This document shows positions 1 to 7,362 of a stretch of DNA of 42,900 nucleotides, in pieces. The notes under the pieces were generated by a model that ran no database searches, was not told the origin of the DNA, and was given only the letters and a program-made list of their open reading frames with translations. Numbering within the stretch: the stretch's first letter is position 1; each line of letters opens with the position of its first letter. The position numbers and the translations under genes were made by a program. The DNA is taken from IMG/VR virus record IMGVR_UViG_3300030102_003729, positions 1 through 42,900 of that record, one strand, 5' to 3'. The DNA comes from a virus.

Positions 1-110
1 ATAGAAGCATAAGTCAAAGTTGCTGCAGCAATCGCTGCAATAGGGCTGCCACCACTTGTAACAAAAGCTACTGCTCCTGCTACTGCTGATTGTACAATAT
101 CGCCACCCAT
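1..110 (-). CDS. Tail protein, N-terminal fragment (runs off the left edge)
   Basis: The leftward ATG at 110-108 follows the stop of the upstream peptidase gene directly. About 36 codons are visible before the window edge; the C-terminus is missing. The visible part is rich in Ala, Gly, Ser and Val and begins MGGDIVQSAV. In GTA-like phages the gene after the NlpC/P60 peptidase is usually the tail-tip or host-specificity protein, so a tail role is inferred from position only. No domain can be recognised in so short a piece. Confidence 0.55.
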   Translation of the reverse strand, partial: MGGDIVQSAVAGAVAFVTSGGSPIAAIAAATLTYAS

Positions 111-560
111 TTAAACTTTCCAAGCCATAGTTAAATTTTCTCTTCTTATATCTTGATAACCATTTCTCATTACAAATCTTCCAAAACCTTCACACATTAT
201 ACCTACTGTAAATCCACTATCTTGCAAATCATTTATTTTACTTATTTCTTCAGAATTAAATCCTACGACATCTCCTCTTTGTGCAAGATTAATATGTGTT
301 CTTTTATATAATTTATCGAATAAATTTATAATATGTTCATTAAGAGTATTTCCTTTTGTTCCCCATTCTCTTAATAATTTTAAACCTTGAGAAAGATTAT
401 TATATTTACCATAATATTTATCTGCTAATTTATTATCTGTATAGCTTGATAAAACATCAAGAACGAACATAACACAATCAGTAGTTCCTCTATTAAAAGT
501 TCTTTCTTTTTCTATAGCCCTCTGAAAAGCTATTTGCCAATTATTTATCCTCTTCCCCAT
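111..560 (-). CDS. NlpC/P60-like tail peptidase (DUF6950-like)
   Basis: A 149-residue protein resembling the small phage/GTA peptidases that sit before the tail-tip gene and are thought to cut peptidoglycan during DNA entry. What is visible: an N-terminal W..AF region, a TTDCVMF segment near residue 28 whose Cys fits the nucleophile of the papain-like fold, and an AQRGDVVGF segment near residue 95 that is typical of this family. The matching His is not obvious to me. It overlaps the DUF2163-like gene by 16 nt and lies directly before the partial tail gene, the usual GTA order (DUF2460, DUF2163, peptidase, tail tip). The family call rests on motif recall, so activity is inferred. Confidence 0.6.
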   Translation of the reverse strand: MGKRINNWQIAFQRAIEKERTFNRGTTDCVMFVLDVLSSYTDNKLADKYYGKYNNLSQGLKLLREWGTKGNTLNEHIINLFDKLYKRTHINLAQRGDVVGFNSEEISKINDLQDSGFTVGIMCEGFGRFVMRNGYQDIRRENLTMAWKV

Positions 561-1489
561 ATTATCTCATCGTCCTGTAAACCTGCAACATATTCTAAAC
601 CCTTATCATCTGGAAAATCTATTTTTTGGTCCTCTGGAGTATATCTTCTTGTATTTGGTCTTTCTAAAGCTATTAATTGACTTTCACAGCTTACTGAAAT
701 ATTTGCTGTTCCTCCAGAGTCATTTAATCTCATTATGTCCATAAATCCATCAAATATAGTATAAGGTTGATATATTACAATACCTGTACTCATGTAAATT
801 TCTCCTCCCATACCACTATGATAATGACAAAAATAATATAAAGTAGGAGCATCATCAGCTACAGTTATTTTTAATTTTCTTGAAGTTGCAGAATTAAAAT
901 TTGAAGTATTTACATAATCAGCTTCACTTTTTGAAACTCCATCAAGTTCATAAGTTACTCCTGTGCTATAAGTTGAACCACCTCCATGTGAACCATTTGA
1001 AGTAGTAGAAAATTTCATTGGGTGTCCATCTACAGAACTATCAGATAAATCAAAACAATATTTATTTCCTTTTTTAAAATCTACTCTAGCTTGTTGTTCT
1101 TCTTCAATAACATATTTATTACCACCAGAAGTTGCTACTACTTTAACTTTTAATGTTGTTTCTTGGTCAGGGTCAGGAGCCAAAAAACATATCTTTGCTT
1201 TAAATGGTCTACCTGTATATGGTTCTGATAAAGCTATAGAAAGTAAAGAAGAATCTAATCCTGTTAATGTAGCTGTAAAACCATTTGCTCTTGTTTCTAT
1301 TGATTCTTGAACAGAAGATATATCTAAAAGTTTTCCTGCTCCTGCATAAGTTACACCACCATATGTTAAATTGCCATATCCATTCCAAAGATAAACTGCA
1401 CCAGAAGAGAAAGTTGCTTCAATTAAAACTCCTACTTTAATTTTTGTTGACCTTGCTATGGCTCGAAAAATTGCTGAAGTATCTCTCAT
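545..1489 (-). CDS. DUF2163-like distal tail protein
   Basis: A 314-residue protein. The N-terminal part (about residues 15-110: KVGVLIEATFSSG, a YAGAGKLLDISS region, ANGFTATLTGL) matches the pattern of the DUF2163 tail protein of GTAs and alphaproteobacterial siphophages, a component of the distal tail/baseplate hub. An insert rich in Gly and Ser lies around residues 160-200. The C-terminal part (DGFMDIMRLNDSGGTANISVSCESQ, then a RRYTPEDQKIDFPDDKGLEYVAGLQD end) is also typical of the family. The order tape measure, next tail protein, DUF2163, peptidase matches the GTA tail cluster. Start and stop overlap those of its neighbours, implying translational coupling. Confidence 0.68.
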   Translation of the reverse strand: MRDTSAIFRAIARSTKIKVGVLIEATFSSGAVYLWNGYGNLTYGGVTYAGAGKLLDISSVQESIETRANGFTATLTGLDSSLLSIALSEPYTGRPFKAKICFLAPDPDQETTLKVKVVATSGGNKYVIEEEQQARVDFKKGNKYCFDLSDSSVDGHPMKFSTTSNGSHGGGSTYSTGVTYELDGVSKSEADYVNTSNFNSATSRKLKITVADDAPTLYYFCHYHSGMGGEIYMSTGIVIYQPYTIFDGFMDIMRLNDSGGTANISVSCESQLIALERPNTRRYTPEDQKIDFPDDKGLEYVAGLQDDEIIWGRG

Positions 1490-2142
1490 TAATATCCTCC
1501 TGAACCACCTACTGTAGTGTCAACTACTTCTCTAGCTGTAAAAGATATTCCATAAGTAGAAGCTGCATTAGTATCCCAACCTGTAACATTACTTGAAAGT
1601 CTAAAAACTCCCTTTGTATTAGCTACTGTTAAAGCTGTATCATCATTAGGACTTACTCTTAAAGCAGGTTCTATAGAAAGAGTAAAGTTACCACTTCCGT
1701 CAGAATTAGAATCTGCTACAACCATGTGAAGTCTTTGTGTAGAACCAGAACCAATCTGTATGTAATCTCCTGCTTTTAAATATCCTGTTGCATTATTAGG
1801 TGCTCCATCACAAATTAAAGAATTACCTGTTTGACTAGCACCATTTACTAAAGGAGTACCTGCACTAGTACTAGCACTACCTAAAGCTGTTCTTGCATCA
1901 AAATCTCCAAGATAAAAGCTACCATACTGCCCTCTTAAAGAAACTAAAAAAGCAACGAAAGACCTTGCAGTAGCAGTCCTCATTGGGGGCATACTTAAAT
2001 CTACTTCCCAAAACTCTCCACTATATTGATAGACTTGTTGACTTGCAGTATATATACTCTCTGTAACGCCAACAATTCTATTTATTCTAAAATTAGTTGA
2101 AACAGGTACAGTGCTAGGAAATGTTAAAGGATATGTTGTCAT
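1489..2142 (-). CDS. Distal tail protein (DUF2460-position)
   Basis: A 217-residue protein between tape measure and the DUF2163-like gene, overlapping each by 1-4 nt. The N-terminal half has the pattern of a distal tail (Dit-like) domain: an R.....VTESIYTASQQVYQYSGEFWEVDLS stretch (only key residues given), then FLVSLRGQYGSFYLGDFD near residues 66-83. The C-terminal half is rich in Gly, Ser and Thr (beta-strand-rich, perhaps OB/galectin-like). In GTAs a DUF2460 protein occupies this slot. The sequence is not clearly DUF2460, so only the structural role as a distal tail component is proposed. Confidence 0.55.
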   Translation of the reverse strand: MTTYPLTFPSTVPVSTNFRINRIVGVTESIYTASQQVYQYSGEFWEVDLSMPPMRTATARSFVAFLVSLRGQYGSFYLGDFDARTALGSASTSAGTPLVNGASQTGNSLICDGAPNNATGYLKAGDYIQIGSGSTQRLHMVVADSNSDGSGNFTLSIEPALRVSPNDDTALTVANTKGVFRLSSNVTGWDTNAASTYGISFTAREVVDTTVGGSGGY

Positions 2143-4547
2143 TTAAATATATCTGCTACCTTTCCACCACGCTCTTTGGCATCAATCATAGCATCGACTG
2201 ACTGTTGTTTTATTGCAGGTAATAAAGAAACAATCTCTGCTCTTACAGTCTGTGCTACGCCTACATCAATATTTAGAGTTTGATTAACAGTGCCTCCTCC
2301 TCCTGTCATTTGTCTTGATTGATTATTAGTCATAATATTTCCTGCTGTATTTGGAACAAACATTTCTGGTCCACGCTCCCCAACCATATAAGGTCTATTA
2401 GGTGCTACAAATCCACCACCCTGTCTAAAAAATCCACCACCAGAATTAAAAGATGCGTAATTACTTGTATTTGTTGGAACACCTCCTCCACCAAATAATG
2501 AACCAATAGAAGAGAATATACCACCTCCTCCTCCCATACTTGATAAAGACCTTGTAATCATCGCTTGCATCTGTACTCGCATAAACTGTGCTATTATATC
2601 TCTTACAATACCTTTTAAACTATCTCTGAATCCTTTCCAACCTTCTCCCATGTGCATTAAGCTATCAGCCATAGTAGTTGATAAAGAATCCATAGTTCTA
2701 TTTAATCCATTCATCAATATGCCACCTGCTTCTGTTGATTCAAACATTTTCATATTTAGTTTAGTTAAGGCAAGTTCATATTCTCCTGTAGAAATTTCTC
2801 CTAAAGCATGTGCTTGATTTAGAGCATTTATTTCTTCCCTATAATCTTTATTTCTTAATCCAAGCTCTTCAAGTATTCTTACTGTATCTAATTTTGTTTT
2901 ATTATTAGCTTCATTTATTTCGTTTTCTAGTTCTTCTATTTCTTTTAATTCATTCATTTTGTCGATAATTGGTTGCATTTTTTCTAACTGCTCTATCTCG
3001 TCAATCATTTTTGTTACTTCTAATTGTTCTTTTTCTATCTGTGTTTGTAATTTTTTTGCTTCAGTAAGTTCTTTTGTTTTTGCTATCTCTTTTTCAAGGA
3101 CAGCTAATTGTTCTGTTGAAAATTTTATGTTATGTTCTTTTTCTAAATTATATTTTGCTAATTCAAAGGCACTTAAAGTTAATTTAGCTTGATTATCTTT
3201 TTCTGTTTCTATCAAATCTTTTATTGCCCTATTTGCTTTATCTGTTGCTTGTTCTCTTTGTTTAGCTTCTTTTATTGCTTTCTTTATACCACCAAAGTCC
3301 TCTACTCCTGTATTTCTTTGAATTCCAGAATCAGCAAAGAATTTATTTAATTTTTGTCTTACTTCAAGTTGGTCTTGCAATAATTGTTCTTGTTCTGATA
3401 ATACTTTATTATTATTAAGTGTTGCCTCTGTATTATCATCATTTGCTTTTATTAAACTCCTTATTCCTAAAGTAACAGCAGTTATAGTTCCTACAATAAG
3501 TGAACCTATCATAACATAAGGATTTGCTCTAGTTGCAGCATTGAATGCTAACTGTGAAACTGTACCTGCATTTATTGCTACTCTTAATGCAACAAAAGCC
3601 TGAACCGCAGTTCCTACAAATGCTCCTATCTTTAGACCTATAAATACTATAAAAGCATTTTTTAATAACTCTGCATTATTTACTACTGCTTTTATTACAG
3701 TTACAAATCCTTGCATAGCACTAACTAATATACCACTCAAGTCTGCAGCAAATTGTTTTATTTCTTCTTGGTTCTCATCTATTTGAGCTTTTAAGTTTTG
3801 GAAATGTTTAGTTAAAGAAGCAAAAAACCCTGCATCATTTACAGTTCTTTGAAAGGTAAAAATTGCATCACCAATCATACTTAAAGTACCTTGAAAAGTA
3901 CCTGCTAATCTATCTGTAATACCATCATTATCTTCTGCAAACCTTTCTAATGCTTCTCTAGTATCTTCAACAGAAGTTGCAACACCTGCCTTAAATCCCA
4001 ATAATGCAGTTACACCTCTATCTCTAAATAAGTCTGCTGCACCTATACCTGCTGATAATGACCTTTGTATTTGTTCTGATGTTGTTCTAAAATCTAGTCC
4101 TGTTGCAGCAGCAATAGTACCTGTCATTTTCATTAGTCTGCCTAATTCTTCTGCATCACCTGCTACTGATAATAAACTACCAGAACCTGCTTGAATTTCT
4201 TGTAAACTAAATGGAACTTGAGATGCAAAGTTTGCCATCTCTTGAAATGCTTTTTGACCTTCTTCTGCTGAACCAAATAGTGTCTCAAATCGTATTTGAA
4301 GCGATTCTATGTTGCTTCCAACATCTATTAGGGATTTTATACCTGCTCCTGCTCCAAGTCCTATTATAGCTCCTTTAAGACTGAATATAGCAGTTCCAAC
4401 ACCACTTATCTTTTTCTTTAAATTACCAAAAGCATCTCCCATACTTTTAGTAGTAGCTCTAGTTGATGATTGAGCTTGACCAAGCTTTCTTTTGAGGTCA
4501 GATAGGTCTGCCTCTATCTTAACTATTAATTTATCTACTGTTGCCAT
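2139..4547 (-). CDS. Tape measure protein
   Basis: An 802-residue protein that sets tail length and helps DNA enter the cell. What is visible: an N-terminal KIEADLSDLKRKLGQAQ coiled segment; hydrophobic stretches about residues 45-75 and 270-370; a long charged coiled-coil about residues 375-560 rich in K, E and Q; then Gly-rich loops (SSMGGGGGIFSSIGSLFGGG) and the motif VGERGPEMFVP near residue 720, typical of lambda/HK97-type tape measures. It lies directly downstream of the two tail assembly chaperone frames, as in nearly all siphophages. Its ATG overlaps the stop of the frameshifted chaperone frame (TAATG). The length would suggest a tail of roughly 110-120 nm under the usual 1.5 Å per residue rule (inference). 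Confidence 0.92.
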   Translation of the reverse strand: MATVDKLIVKIEADLSDLKRKLGQAQSSTRATTKSMGDAFGNLKKKISGVGTAIFSLKGAIIGLGAGAGIKSLIDVGSNIESLQIRFETLFGSAEEGQKAFQEMANFASQVPFSLQEIQAGSGSLLSVAGDAEELGRLMKMTGTIAAATGLDFRTTSEQIQRSLSAGIGAADLFRDRGVTALLGFKAGVATSVEDTREALERFAEDNDGITDRLAGTFQGTLSMIGDAIFTFQRTVNDAGFFASLTKHFQNLKAQIDENQEEIKQFAADLSGILVSAMQGFVTVIKAVVNNAELLKNAFIVFIGLKIGAFVGTAVQAFVALRVAINAGTVSQLAFNAATRANPYVMIGSLIVGTITAVTLGIRSLIKANDDNTEATLNNNKVLSEQEQLLQDQLEVRQKLNKFFADSGIQRNTGVEDFGGIKKAIKEAKQREQATDKANRAIKDLIETEKDNQAKLTLSAFELAKYNLEKEHNIKFSTEQLAVLEKEIAKTKELTEAKKLQTQIEKEQLEVTKMIDEIEQLEKMQPIIDKMNELKEIEELENEINEANNKTKLDTVRILEELGLRNKDYREEINALNQAHALGEISTGEYELALTKLNMKMFESTEAGGILMNGLNRTMDSLSTTMADSLMHMGEGWKGFRDSLKGIVRDIIAQFMRVQMQAMITRSLSSMGGGGGIFSSIGSLFGGGGVPTNTSNYASFNSGGGFFRQGGGFVAPNRPYMVGERGPEMFVPNTAGNIMTNNQSRQMTGGGGTVNQTLNIDVGVAQTVRAEIVSLLPAIKQQSVDAMIDAKERGGKVADIFK

Positions 4548-4762
4548 TAATCTGGGTATAACTCCATTAAATTATTTAATTCATCTTTTGTAAGACCTTG
4601 ACTCTTCTTATTTCCTGTAAATTCAATAAAACCATCTATTGCTGTATTTAATTCTGTTAAACTCATTTTCCAGAAATCTTCTGGAGGTATATGCAACATT
4701 CCCAAACCAATCTCCATATATCGAAGCCAGTCTAGTTTGGTTGACTTGACTCCGTTTCTTCT
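4547..4762 (-). CDS. Tail assembly chaperone, -1 frame extension (GT part)
   Basis: This frame has no good start of its own except an internal ATG at 4717, yet similarity to the GTA tail chaperone family (Phage_TAC_6-like) begins upstream of that ATG: LDWLRYMEIGLGMLHIPPED, then FWKMSLTELNTAI. It is therefore best read as the C-terminal part of a -1 frameshift product of the upstream chaperone gene. From the slip point at 4762 it gives 71 further residues, so the fusion is about 181 residues. It ends at 4547 overlapping the tape-measure ATG. The function is to bind and keep the tape measure soluble during tail assembly, as lambda gpGT does (established for the family). Confidence 0.75.
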   Translation of the reverse strand, partial: RRNGVKSTKLDWLRYMEIGLGMLHIPPEDFWKMSLTELNTAIDGFIEFTGNKKSQGLTKDELNNLMELYPD

Positions 4763-5091
4763 TTTTTTTCAATGTCGTCATTCTCTCCTCCTGTAATAGT
4801 ATTTGTTAATATTTCGCCTACTACTTTGAAAGATTCAACAATTCCTATATCAAAAACTATTCGACCTATTTCTTTTTCAGTCAAATCATTTCCGCCACCT
4901 CTTATAGCTTGTGTTAAAATAGTAATAACATCAGTCATTTTCATACGACTATTCATCAAATCATTTGCTACTTCAAGTATGGATTTTCCTAAAGCAGTTT
5001 CTATTCTTACTATTGAGTCTAAAGAAAGTTTAGTCTTGTACTTCTTCCCCTTTAGACTTATTTCTAGTTCTCCTCGATACTTGTTTACCAT
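4732..5091 (-). CDS. Tail assembly chaperone (G-like, Phage_TAC_11/GTA type)
   Basis: A 119-residue protein beginning MVNKYRGELEISLKGKKYKT, which matches the GTA tail-chaperone pattern (N-terminal RGE....G..Y...L, then a helix with IETALGKSILEVAND). A GGAGG Shine-Dalgarno lies upstream. The C-terminus is a charged tail (NDDIEKKEETESSQPN) encoded over an A8 run at 4769-4762, where a -1 slip would extend the protein into the next frame. It is followed by the tape measure and preceded by the tail tube genes, the expected order. Together the short and extended forms would act as G and GT. Confidence 0.78.
   Translation of the reverse strand: MVNKYRGELEISLKGKKYKTKLSLDSIVRIETALGKSILEVANDLMNSRMKMTDVITILTQAIRGGGNDLTEKEIGRIVFDIGIVESFKVVGEILTNTITGGENDDIEKKEETESSQPN
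4762..4768 (-). promoter_or_regulatory. Candidate programmed -1 frameshift site A_AAA_AAA
   Basis: On the leftward strand the chaperone gene reads GAA AAA AAA GAA here, so A_AAA_AAA is in the correct phase for tandem -1 slippage. The -1 frame then stays open to 4547 and encodes a recognisable second chaperone domain. No downstream stimulatory hairpin was worked out. Confidence 0.72.
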
Positions 5092-5290
5092 CTTGTTTTA
5101 CCTCCAATTTTAGTGTTTCATTTCTATCGCCAATATCAGTTATCATTGTAACTTGTATTGGATTTCCGTCAATAGAAATAACACTATCTGGGTTAATATC
5201 TTCTTGATAAGGCATTTCAATTATATTGCCTTTTTTATAACCCTCTACTTCTTTACCATTGGCTGTAATAGTAATTTTTTCCCAAGCCAT
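5030..5290 (-). CDS. Small conserved tail-region protein, function unknown
   Basis: An 86-residue protein that overlaps the following chaperone gene by 62 nt. The start is supported by an AGGAGTTTAAT Shine-Dalgarno just before the ATG at 5290. It begins MAWEKITITANGKEVEGYKKG and looks beta-rich, ending in a basic segment (KQVSRRTRNKSKGEE). It lies between tail tube and tail chaperone, so a minor tail or assembly role is possible. I do not recognise a family. Confidence 0.6.
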   Translation of the reverse strand: MAWEKITITANGKEVEGYKKGNIIEMPYQEDINPDSVISIDGNPIQVTMITDIGDRNETLKLEVKQDGKQVSRRTRNKSKGEEVQD

Positions 5291-5303
5291 ATTAAACTCC
5301 TAA

Positions 5304-5717
5304 CTATACTGTTGCAAAAGTTATAGCTCCACTACTCTCAAAAGTAAAAGAATATTGAACAGAGTCATTATATTCTCCAGAATATTCTAAAGTAGTAAGC
5401 ATAAATGAACCAGTATATGTTCCAAAATCAGGTACTAAAAATTGATAGTTTGCCAAAGTTGCACTATCAAATTTTCCTTCTAATGTAGCCTCCGAAGCTG
5501 AATCAGTAAATACTCCTGAACCAGATATAGTCATACTATTGATACCACCTTGTGCAAGTATTGTTCTTGCTCTTGAACTGTCTTTGTTTGTTATATCAAC
5601 CATTTCATCGTTCATTGAAATAGAAGTTGAACGCATACCTCCTATAGTAGTAAATGCTTCAGGTGAACCTGCATTTCCTATCTTCATCAATAACGCTGAA
5701 CCTTTTTGAGCTGCCAT
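5304..5717 (-). CDS. Major tail tube protein (TP901-1/GTA-like)
   Basis: A 137-residue protein with the signature of the phage tail tube family: N-terminal KGSALLMKIG, an IGGMRSTSISMNDEMVDITN region with the typical LNDE.VD.TNK pattern near residue 30, then a central beta-rich domain and a C-terminal YTGSFMLTTLEYSGEYNDSVQYSFTFESSG. In known members these form the hexameric rings of the tail tube. It is abundant late in infection, and a clean TAAGGAGG-type site precedes the ATG. The order (tail completion, tube, chaperone, tape measure) supports the call. Confidence 0.85.
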   Translation of the reverse strand: MAAQKGSALLMKIGNAGSPEAFTTIGGMRSTSISMNDEMVDITNKDSSRARTILAQGGINSMTISGSGVFTDSASEATLEGKFDSATLANYQFLVPDFGTYTGSFMLTTLEYSGEYNDSVQYSFTFESSGAITFATV

Positions 5718-5735
5718 ATTAAACCTCCTTATTAA

Positions 5736-6134
5736 TTAATCTGTTATAAAAGCTCTAAATCTCATTATACCATGACGGATTACTCCGTCGCCCTCTATTA
5801 CTTGAGTTGTAAATTCACATCTCAAGGTAATTAAGTTTGCACCACTCACACTTAAACTATGGTCGTGCAATAATTCATATACTCTTTGCATAATTGTTTT
5901 TGTTTCTTTCATTCCTCTATATGAACTATAAACATCTATATTAAAGACATAATCCCTTGCGTCAAGGTCTTTCATAGCATTATCTGTTGTTGTCCCTTCT
6001 CCTAGAGTAACTATTGGCAAAGTATTATCATCAGGAACTCCATCAAATACTCCTTCTACTAAACCTCCTAATGTACCATCTCCGTTTAACCTAGAATACA
6101 GGGCTTCTTGTAATGGGAATGTATCTAAACTCAT
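5736..6134 (-). CDS. Tail completion/terminator protein (DUF3168)
   Basis: A 132-residue protein with the DUF3168 pattern: LQEALYSRLNGDGTLGGLVEGVFDG followed by P.VTLGEGT and YVFNIDVYSS...TKTIMQRVYELLHD. These proteins sit at the head-proximal end of the tail (HK97 gp10/lambda gpU position) and stop tube growth. It is upstream of the tail tube gene and overlaps its other neighbour by 4 nt. The sequence pattern and position agree, so the call is fairly secure. Confidence 0.8.
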   Translation of the reverse strand: MSLDTFPLQEALYSRLNGDGTLGGLVEGVFDGVPDDNTLPIVTLGEGTTTDNAMKDLDARDYVFNIDVYSSYRGMKETKTIMQRVYELLHDHSLSVSGANLITLRCEFTTQVIEGDGVIRHGIMRFRAFITD

Positions 6135-6484
6135 ATTTTTACTTTTACCTCATAATAATCTTGACCTAAACTTTTTTCTTTACCAGATATTATTCTTCCT
6201 ACTATTTCGTGTTTATAACAATCATATTCTACTGATGATATAGATTTAGCTTGTATAGATTCGTCTACATCAACAAATCCTGCTACATAATCTCCTACTT
6301 CAAATTTTCCTTGTATTAATAGCGTATAAATGCCCTCTGATAACAATTTCTTTGGAATAGAGTTCTCTACTATAACATACATTCTAATATCATCTAGCGT
6401 GTCGCATAATAGACCATCATTATTAATACCCATAACTTGAAATCTAGTATCTAGTTCTATTTTTTCTTCTTTTTTTTCTTGCAT
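6131..6484 (-). CDS. Unknown 117-residue protein in head-tail region; possible frameshift partner
   Basis: The first ATG is at 6484; a longer reading from TTG at 6490 has no support. There is no Shine-Dalgarno before either. The product starts MQEKKEEKIELD and then looks like a compact beta-rich domain (VMGINNDGLLCDTLDD, YTLLIQGKFEVGDYVAGFVD). I do not recognise the family. The gene begins inside the end of a 33-codon ORF (6457-6558), and an in-phase A_AAA_AAG heptamer there would join the two frames. The stop overlaps the DUF3168 start by 4 nt, so it is part of the translationally coupled head-tail operon. Confidence 0.65.
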   Translation of the reverse strand: MQEKKEEKIELDTRFQVMGINNDGLLCDTLDDIRMYVIVENSIPKKLLSEGIYTLLIQGKFEVGDYVAGFVDVDESIQAKSISSVEYDCYKHEIVGRIISGKEKSLGQDYYEVKVKI

Positions 6485-6558
6485 AAGCAAAGTTTACCAA
6501 ATAATCTATTTTTTATCTTTTTAAATATATTTTTTATCTTTTTACCTATAATTTTCAT
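6457..6558 (-). CDS. Short, very basic ORF (33 codons), possible start of a frameshift fusion
   Basis: The ATG at 6558 overlaps the stop of the upstream gp10-like gene as ATGA, a strong sign of translational coupling. The peptide begins MKIIGKKIKNIFKKI and is a cationic amphipathic helix in appearance, with a CLC near the end and seven final Lys residues encoded over the A8 run at 6477-6470. This fills what would otherwise be the only sizeable gap in the head-tail operon. It may be a short peptide in its own right, or the N-terminus of a -1 frameshift product with the 6131-6484 frame (about 142 residues). Confidence 0.5.
   Translation of the reverse strand: MKIIGKKIKNIFKKIKNRLFGKLCLCKKKKKKK
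6469..6475 (-). promoter_or_regulatory. Candidate -1 frameshift heptamer A_AAA_AAG
   Basis: In the 33-codon ORF the codons are AAG AAA AAA AAG from 6480, so A_AAA_AAG (6475-6469) lies in the phase needed for tandem slippage. It is the heptamer known to work best in E. coli. Slipping back one base continues as GAA GAA AAA ATA, exactly the frame of the downstream gene. Confidence 0.45.
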
Positions 6559-6998
6559 TTTAATCCTTTTTTGATTGCTCTTTGACTATCTAATTTATAT
6601 TTTTTACGAACTACCTCTGCTGCAGGTTGCATAAAAGGTCTAGCTCCCATATTTATTGTTCCAAACTCTAATGCCTCGCTATAATCTGCATTACTTATTA
6701 CTTCTCCTCCTAATTTATTAGCATCAATCTTACTAGCAATATTAGAAGCTAAAAATCCTGTATCACTTGCAGGCGGACCTCCTTCTTTAGAAACAGATAT
6801 AGTTCTTTTAGGATTATATCTTGTTACTACTCCCCCTGTTCTAGCATTTTGCAAAATACTTCTTACAGCAATATTTCTTACTTCATTAACTGCTAAATTT
6901 ACTGTTTTAATCATTTCTTTCTGAATATCGTTAGATTGTTTTTTCAATCTCTCATCAAATTGTCTTTTATTTACTACTTTTAAATTAATACTAGACAT
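6555..6998 (-). CDS. HK97 gp10-like head-tail/tail protein
   Basis: A 147-residue protein matching the HK97-gp10_like family: N-terminal LKVVNKRQFDERLKKQSNDIQ, a central ARTGGVVTRY then GGPPASDTGFLASNI (the usual P...TG.L..SI motif) and a C-terminal YSEALEFGTINMGARPFMQPA, which is the family hallmark (YA..vEfGT....ARPF..PA). These proteins act at the neck or tail terminator during joining. It overlaps the head-closure gene by 8 nt on one side and the 33-codon ORF by 4 nt on the other. Confidence 0.85.
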   Translation of the reverse strand: MSSINLKVVNKRQFDERLKKQSNDIQKEMIKTVNLAVNEVRNIAVRSILQNARTGGVVTRYNPKRTISVSKEGGPPASDTGFLASNIASKIDANKLGGEVISNADYSEALEFGTINMGARPFMQPAAEVVRKKYKLDSQRAIKKGLK

Positions 6999-7362
6999 CT
7001 TCTTGATTTCCCTCTGAACATCTAAATAATAAGAATTTATCTCTTTCTTCTAAAGTATATACATACTTTACTGATAATATTCTTGTTGTACCATTATCTG
7101 ACCAACTTATCCTCATTTGTCCACCATTTGCTTTATAATCAATATCATTATAATATCTAGTATAAACATCGTGAGTTAGCTTGTGTTCTATTCTTCCTGA
7201 TTTATAATTATCTGAACCATTTAATGGTTTTATATAAGCAAATAAAGTTCTAGTATTACCAAAAGTAGAAGCAAAACCTCCTCCTGTATCTGTTGATTTA
7301 CTTCTAGTTTGTAAATTTACAGAATATCTTAAACTACTAACTGTAACTGATTGTTTAGCCAT
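6991..7362 (-). CDS. Head-closure / head-tail joining protein
   Basis: A 123-residue protein with the phage head-tail joining (Phage_H_T_join / SPP1 gp16-like) pattern: RYSVNLQTRSKSTDTGGGFASTF, a beta-rich middle (LFAYIKPLNGSD) and the typical HKLTHDVYTRYYNDID near residue 60, ending in ILSVKYVYTLEERDKFLLFRCSE. Members form a ring below the portal/connector that closes the filled head. It lies between the connector gene (1-nt overlap) and the gp10-like gene. Confidence 0.8.
   Translation of the reverse strand: MAKQSVTVSSLRYSVNLQTRSKSTDTGGGFASTFGNTRTLFAYIKPLNGSDNYKSGRIEHKLTHDVYTRYYNDIDYKANGGQMRISWSDNGTTRILSVKYVYTLEERDKFLLFRCSEGNQEDV

Noticed and set aside
2959-3192. Rightward ORF antisense to the tape measure
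   Set aside because: Low-complexity Ser/Phe/Cys-rich translation, the usual mirror of a Lys/Glu-rich coiled coil; no ribosome-binding site. The same holds for 4772-5113, 9563-9973, 12460-12687, 13290-13532, 15584-15778 and other antisense frames.
6500-6548. Tandem direct repeat (two copies of about 16 nt, T-rich with ATCTTTTTA)
   Set aside because: The repeat is explained by the Lys/Ile-rich codons (KKIKN twice) of the 33-codon ORF and need not be a separate DNA element.
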